Shown here in pieces: positions 58,171 to 64,000 of a DNA stretch of 64,000 nucleotides. Position numbers and translations under genes: made by a program. Every line of letters starts with the position of its first letter. Position 1 is the stretch's first letter. Origin of the DNA: Nectonema munidae (Eukaryota; Nematomorpha; Nectonematoida; Nectonematidae); assembly GCA_030549495.1 (NCBI GenBank), contig JAUIRK010001044.1, positions 124,001-188,000 on the forward strand, written 5' to 3'. Under the pieces are notes generated by a model. The model made no database searches, was not told the DNA's origin, and was given only the letters and a program-made list of their open reading frames with translations.

Positions 58171-61100
58171 AAACAGGAAGCACTTAAACAGAGACAGGCA
58201 CAAAAAGGGAGCACTTTAACACAGGCAAACACCAACAGGGGGCATTCAAACACAATCAGGCATAAACAGGAGGCACTCAAACATGGGGAACTATAACACA
58301 GGCAGAAACAAACACGGAGCACTCAAACGCAGGCAGGTTCAAACAAGGGCTCAAACAGAGAAAACCCAACACACGCAGGTACAAACAGTGTGGACTTAAA
58401 CACAGGCAGGCACAAATATGGAGCACTTAAATAGATTCAGGCTCAAAAAGGGAGTACTTTAACACAGGCAAGCACCAACAAGGGGCATTCAAACACAGGA
58501 AGGCACGGGCAGTCAAAAACAAGAGGGACTCAAACATGGGACACTATAACACAGGCAGACACAAATAAGGAACACTCAAACACAGGCAGATTCAAACAGG
58601 GAGCACTCAAACACAGGCACAAACAGGGAGCACTCAAACACAGGCAGGCACAAACAGAGAGGATTTAAACAGGCAGGCACAAACAGGGAAAACTTAAACA
58701 CATGCAAGCACAAACAGGTAGCACTTAAACAGATTCAGCAAAAAAGGAGCACTTTAAAACAGGTAAACACCTACAGGGGCCACACAAAACAGGAAGCACA
58801 AACAAGGAGCACACAAACAAAGGCAGGCACAAACAGAAGCACTCAAACAAAAGACAAATATGGAGCACTCAAGCACGGACAGACACAAACAGGCAGCACT
58901 AACAAAGGAGGACTAAACATAGGCAGGCACAAACATGGAGCACTAAAACACAGGCAGACACAAATAAGGAGAACCAAACACAGGAAGGCACAAATAGGGA
59001 GCACTTAAACACAGGCAGGCACAAACAGGGTTGACTTAAACACAGGCAGGCGCAAAAAGGGAGCACTTTAACACAGGCAAACACCAACAGGGGGCATTCA
59101 AACACAATCAGGCATAAACAGGAGGCACTCAAACATGGGGAACTATAACACAGGCAGAAACAAACACGGAGCACTCAAACGCAGGCAGGTTCAAACAAGG
59201 GCTCAAACAGAGAAAACCCAACACACGCAGGTACAAACAGTGTGGACTTAAACACAGGCAGGCACAAATATGGAGCACTTAAATAGATTCAGGCTCAAAA
59301 AGGGAGTACTTTAACACAGGCAAGCACCAACAAGGGGCATTCAAACACAGGAAGGCACGGGCAGTCAAAAACAAGAGGGACTCAAACATGGGACACTATA
59401 ACACAGACAGACACAAATAAGGAGCACTCAAACACAGGCAGGTTCAAACAGGGTGCACTCAAACACAGGCAGTCACAAACAGGGAGCACTCAAACACAGG
59501 CAGGCACAAACAGGGAGGATTTAAACACAGGCAGGCACAAACAGGGAAAACTTAAACACATGCAAGCACAAACAGGTAGCACTTAAACAGAATTAGGCAG
59601 AAAAAGGGAGCACTTTAAAACAGGTAAACACCTACAGGGGCCACACAAACACAGGAACGCACAAACAAGGAGGACACAAACAGGCAGGCACAAACAGAAG
59701 GCACTCAAACACAGGCAAGAACAAATATGGGGCACTCAAGCACGGACAGACACAAACAGGCAGCACTCAAACAACAGGAGGCACTCAAACAGAGGCAGGC
59801 ACAAACATGGGGCACTATAACACAGGCAGTCACAAACAAGGAGCACTCAAACACAGGAAGGCTCAAACAGGGAGCACTCAAACACAGGCAGGCACAAACA
59901 GGGTTGACTTAAACACAGGCAGGCGCAAAAAGGGAACACTTTAACACAGGCAAGCACCAACAGGGGGCATTCAAAAACAAGCAGGTATAATCAGGAGGCA
60001 CTCAAACATGGGGCACTATAACACTGGCAGACACAAACAAGGAGCACCCAAACACAGGCAGGCTCAAAAAAGGGAGCAGTCAAACACAGGCAGGCACTAA
60101 CAGGGAGGACTTAAGCACAGGTTGGCACAAACAGGGAACACTTAACACATGCAAGCTCAAACAGGGAGCACTTAAACAAATTCAGGCACAAAAAGAGAGC
60201 AATTTAACACAGGCAAGCACCAATAGAGGGCATTCAAACACAGGAAGGCACAAACAGGAAGCACATACAGGCAAAAACAGGGAGCACTCAAACACAGGCA
60301 GGAACAAACGACGAGCACTCAATCAACAGGAAGCACCCAAACACGGTCAGGCACAAACAAGGAGCACTTAAACACAGATAGGACTTAAACAATAAGCAGG
60401 CAGAAACAGGGAGCACAACACAGACAGGCACTCAAATAGGGAGAACCCAACATACGCAAGCACAAACAAGGTGGAATTAAACACAGGCAGGCACAAACAG
60501 CGAGTACTTATAAACAGGCAGGCGCAAACAGGTAACTCAAACGCAGGCAGTTACAAACAGAGAGCACTCAAACACAGGCATTAACAAACAACGAGCACTA
60601 AATCAACAGGGAGCATCCAAACACAGTCAGACACAAACAACGAGGACAAGGAGAGAAGGGAGCACTTAAACACAGACAGGCACTCAAAAACAGCGAGAAC
60701 CGGACACAGGCAACAAACAGTGTGGACTTAACCACATGCAAGCACTTAAACAGATTTAGGCACAAAAAGGGAACACTTAAACACAGGCAAGTACTAACAA
60801 AGGGCACTCAAACAAACATAGGCAAAATAGGGAGCACTCAAACACAGGCAAGAACAAACAACGAGCACTCTATCAACAGGGAGCACCCAAACACTGGCAG
60901 GCACAAACAAGAGGCACTTAAACACAGGTAGGACTTAAACAATAAGCAAACAGAAACAGGGAGCACTTAAACACAGGCAGACACTCAAATAGGGAGAACC
61001 CAACACACACAGGCACAAATAGGGTTGACTTAAACACAGGCAGGCACAAACGGAAGCACTTAAACAGAAACAGGCACAAAAAGGGAGCACTTTAACACAG

Positions 61101-61880
61101 GCAAACACCAACAGGGGGCATTCAAACACAATCAGGCATAAACAGGAGGCACTCAAACATGGGGAACTATAACACAGGCAGAAACAAACACGGAGCACTC
61201 AAACGCAGGCAGGTTCAAACAAGGGCTCAAACAGAGAAAACCCAACACACGCAGGTACAAACAGTGTGGACTTAAACACAGGCAGGCACAAATATGGAGC
61301 ACTTAAATAGATTCAGGCTCAAAAAGGGAGTACTTTAACACAGGCAAGCACCAACAAGGGGCATTCAAACACAGGAAGGCACGGGCAGTCAAAAACAAGA
61401 GGGACTCAAACATGGGACACTATAACACAGGCAGACACAAATAAGGAACACTCAAACACAGGCAGATTCAAACAGGGAGCACTCAAACACAGGCACAAAC
61501 AGGGAGCACTCAAACACAGGCAGGCACAAACAGGGAGGATTTAAACACAGGCAGGCACAAACAGGGAAAACTTAAACACATGAAGCACAAACAGGTAGCA
61601 CTTAAACAGATTCAGGAGAAAAAGGGAGCACTTTAAAACAGGAAACACCTACAGGGGCACACAAAACAGGAAGCACAAACAAGGAGGACACAAACAAAGG
61701 AGGCACAAACAGAAGGACTCAAAACAGGCAAGCACAAATATTGGGCAAAAGGAAAAGAAAAAAGGGAAACACAGGCAGGCACAAACATGGGGCACTATAA
61801 CACAGGCAGTCACAAACAAGGAGCACTCAAACACAGGAAGGCTCAAACAGGGAGCACTCAAACACAGGCAGGCACAAACA

Positions 61881-64000
61881 GGGTTGACTCAAACGCAGGC
61901 AGGCGCAAAAAGGGAACACTTTAACACAGGCAAGCACCAACAGGGGGCATTCAAAAACAAGCAGGCATAAACAGGAGGCACTCAAACATGGGGCACCATA
62001 ACACAGGCAGACACAAACAAGGAGCACCCAAACACAGGCAGGCTCAAAAAGGGAGCAGTCAAACACAGGCAGGCACTAACAGGGAGGACTTAAGCATAGG
62101 TTGGCACAAACAGGGAACACTTAACACATGCAAGCTCAAACAGGGAGCACTTAAACAAATTCAGGCACAAAAAGAGAGCAATTTAACACAGGCAAGCACC
62201 AATAGAGGGCACTCAAACACAGGAAGGCACAAACAGGAAGCACATACAGGCAAAAACAGGGAGCACTCAAACACAGGCAGGAACAAACGACGAGCACTCA
62301 ATCAACAGGAAGCAACCAAACACGGTCAGGCACAAACAAGGAGCACTTAAACACAGATAGGACTTAAACAATAAGCAGGCAGAAACAGGGAGCACAACAC
62401 AGACAGGCACTCAAATAGGGAGAACCCAACATACGCAAGCACAAACAAGGTGGAATTAAACACAGGCAGGCACAAACAGCGAGTACTTAGAAACAGGCAG
62501 ACGCAAACAGGTAACACTCAAACGCAGGCAGTTACAAACAGAGAGCACTCAAACACAGGCATTAACAAACAACGAGCACTAAATCAACCGGGAGCATCCA
62601 AACACAGTCAGACACAAACAACGAGGACAAGGAGAGAAGGGAGCACTTAAACACAGGCAGGCACTCAAACACAGCGAGCACCCGACACAGGCAGGCACAA
62701 ACAGTGTGGACTTAACCACATGCAAGCACTTAAACAGATTTAGGCACAAAAAGGGAACACTTAAACACAGGCAAGTACTAACAAAGGGCACTCAAACAAA
62801 CATAGGCAAAATAGGGAGCACTCAAACACAGGCAAGAACAAACAACGAGCACTCTATCAACAGGGAGCACCCAAACACTGGCAGGCACAAACAAGGAGCA
62901 CTTAAACACAGGTAGGACTTAAACAATAGTCAAGCAGAAACAAGGAGCACTTAAACACAGGCAGGCACTCAAACAGGGGAACCCAACACACGCAGGCACA
63001 AATATGGTTGACTTAAACACATTAAGGAACAAACAGGGAGCACTTAAACAGAGACAGGCACAAAAAGGGAGCACTTTAACACAGGCAAACACCAACAGGG
63101 GGCATTCAAACACAATCAGGCATAAACAGGAGGCACTCAAACATGGCGAACTATAACACAGGCAGAAACAAACACGGAGCGCTCAAACGCAGGCAGGTTC
63201 AAACAAGGGCTCAAACAAAGAAAACCCAACACACGCAGGTACAAACAGGGTGGACTTAAACACAGGCAGGCACAAACAGGGAGAACTTAAACAGATTCAG
63301 GCTCAAAAAGGGAGTACTTTAACACAGGCAAGCACCAACAAGGGGCATTCAAACACAGGAAGGCACGAGCAGGCAAAAACAAGAGGGACTCAAACATGGG
63401 ACACTATAACACAGGCAGACACAAATAAGGAGCACTCAAACACAGGCAGGTTCAAACAGGGAGCACTCAAACACAGGCAGTCACAATCAGGGAGCACTCA
63501 AACACAGGCAGGCACAAACAGGGAGGATTTAAACACAGGCAGGCACAAACAGGGAAAACTTAAACACATGCAAGCACAAACAGGTAGCACTTAAACAGAT
63601 TCAGGCAGAAAAAGGGAGCACTTTAAAACAGGCAAACACCTACAGGGGCCACACAAACACAGGAACGCACAAAAGAGGAGGACACAAACACAGGCAGGCA
63701 CAAACAGAAGGCACTCAAACACAGGCAAGCACAAATATTGGGCACTCAAGCACGGACAGACACAAACAGGCAGCACTCAAACAACAGGAGGCACTCAAAC
63801 AGAGGCAGGCACAAACATGGGGCACTATAACACAGGCAGTCACAAACAAGGAGTACTCAAACACAGGAAGGCTCAAACAGGGAGCACTCAAACACAGGCA
63901 GGCACAAACAGGGTTGACTTAAACACAGGCAGGCGCAAAAAGGGAACACTTTAACACAGGCAAGCACCAACAGGGGGGCATTCAAAAACAAGCAGGCATA
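61881..64000. repeat. Higher-order block, copy 2
   Basis: Matches 49523-51642 at a constant 12,358-bp offset to the last base of the window. Upstream of 61881 the two differ by one 31-bp unit. Confidence 0.9.

Larger units (their letters stand above)
46110..64000. repeat. 31-bp minisatellite array (Sat-D), at least 17.9 kb, runs off the window
   Basis: The basic unit is of the type 'gagcactcaaacacaggcag' plus 'gcacaaacagg', 31 bp (for example 48012 to 48043). Variant units ('ggggcactataacacaggca', 'gggttgacttaaacacaggc', 'gagcactttaacacaggcaa', 'cgagcactcaatcaacaggg') occur in fixed orders that define kilobase-scale higher-order repeats. The plus strand is very poor in T. Long open frames on both strands (Gln/Thr/His-rich on plus, Cys/Leu-rich on minus) follow from the unit composition and from a period not divisible by three, so they are not genes. 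Confidence 0.95.

Noticed and set aside
46600-63800. Dozens of 60-150 codon open frames on both strands (Gln/Thr/His-rich and Cys/Leu-rich)
   Set aside because: They follow from a 31-bp satellite with few stop triplets. The frame rotates each unit, both strands are open, and there are no start contexts or splice patterns.

Overview
The window looks like a repeat-dominated, AT-rich nuclear region of an animal genome. The evidence is short GT-AG introns, LINE, hAT, piggyBac, Tigger and LTR relics, and long tandem satellites. The mix of transposases and the AT bias would fit an arthropod such as a copepod, but nothing seen here fixes the taxon. I find no bacterial-type genes, no rRNA and no convincing tRNA. 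I see no clear host gene; three or four isolated exon-like pieces could be host or transposon.

Layout. 0.4-1.57 kb is a 150-bp satellite (Sat-A) entered by a complete-ended Tigger/pogo element (1572-3799). 4-10.2 kb holds DNA-transposon relics: an exon-like piece, a foldback MITE (5471-6052), a piggyBac relic whose N-terminus is split by a hAT deletion derivative (6501-7134), a GT-rich microsatellite, and a truncated divergent hAT-like relic on the minus strand (to 10170).

10.17-22.98 kb is the most notable part. About 18 copies of a 133/141-bp satellite (Sat-B) lie on the left and about 7 copies in inverted orientation on the right. Between them are two minus-strand genes, a KDZ (Kyakuja/Dileera/Zisupton)-like DDE transposase with CxC zinc motifs and a DUF3987-like P-loop ATPase with a 54-bp intron. 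Each gene is followed by a copy of the same 360-bp repeat, and behind them lie 4.5 kb of G-poor minisatellites. I read this as one large DNA transposon (about 12.8 kb) with satellite-built inverted ends.

23.8-32.7 kb contains a ZBED/FAM200-type hAT relic carrying a nested GC-rich hAT-like insertion (24851-26100, 8-bp target repeat), a second piggyBac relic, two diverged Sat-A units, a zinc-finger-like exon and a badly broken Gypsy-type LTR fossil. 32774-37459 is a Jockey/R1/I-group LINE whose 5' two thirds are inverted relative to its 3' third. A 13-bp target duplication and a 29-bp overlap at the break are the signature of twin priming. 37.5-42.9 kb contains an unidentified last-exon-like relic, a third copy of the divergent hAT-like family interrupted by a TTAA-flanked MITE, and a small hAT C-terminal scrap. 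42.9-46 kb is AT-rich and empty.

46.1-64 kb is one continuous array of a 31-bp minisatellite with kilobase-scale higher-order duplications (for example a 2.1-kb block repeated at an exact 12,358-bp offset). The array's own left edge is duplicated inside it. Long open frames in it are artefacts of base composition.
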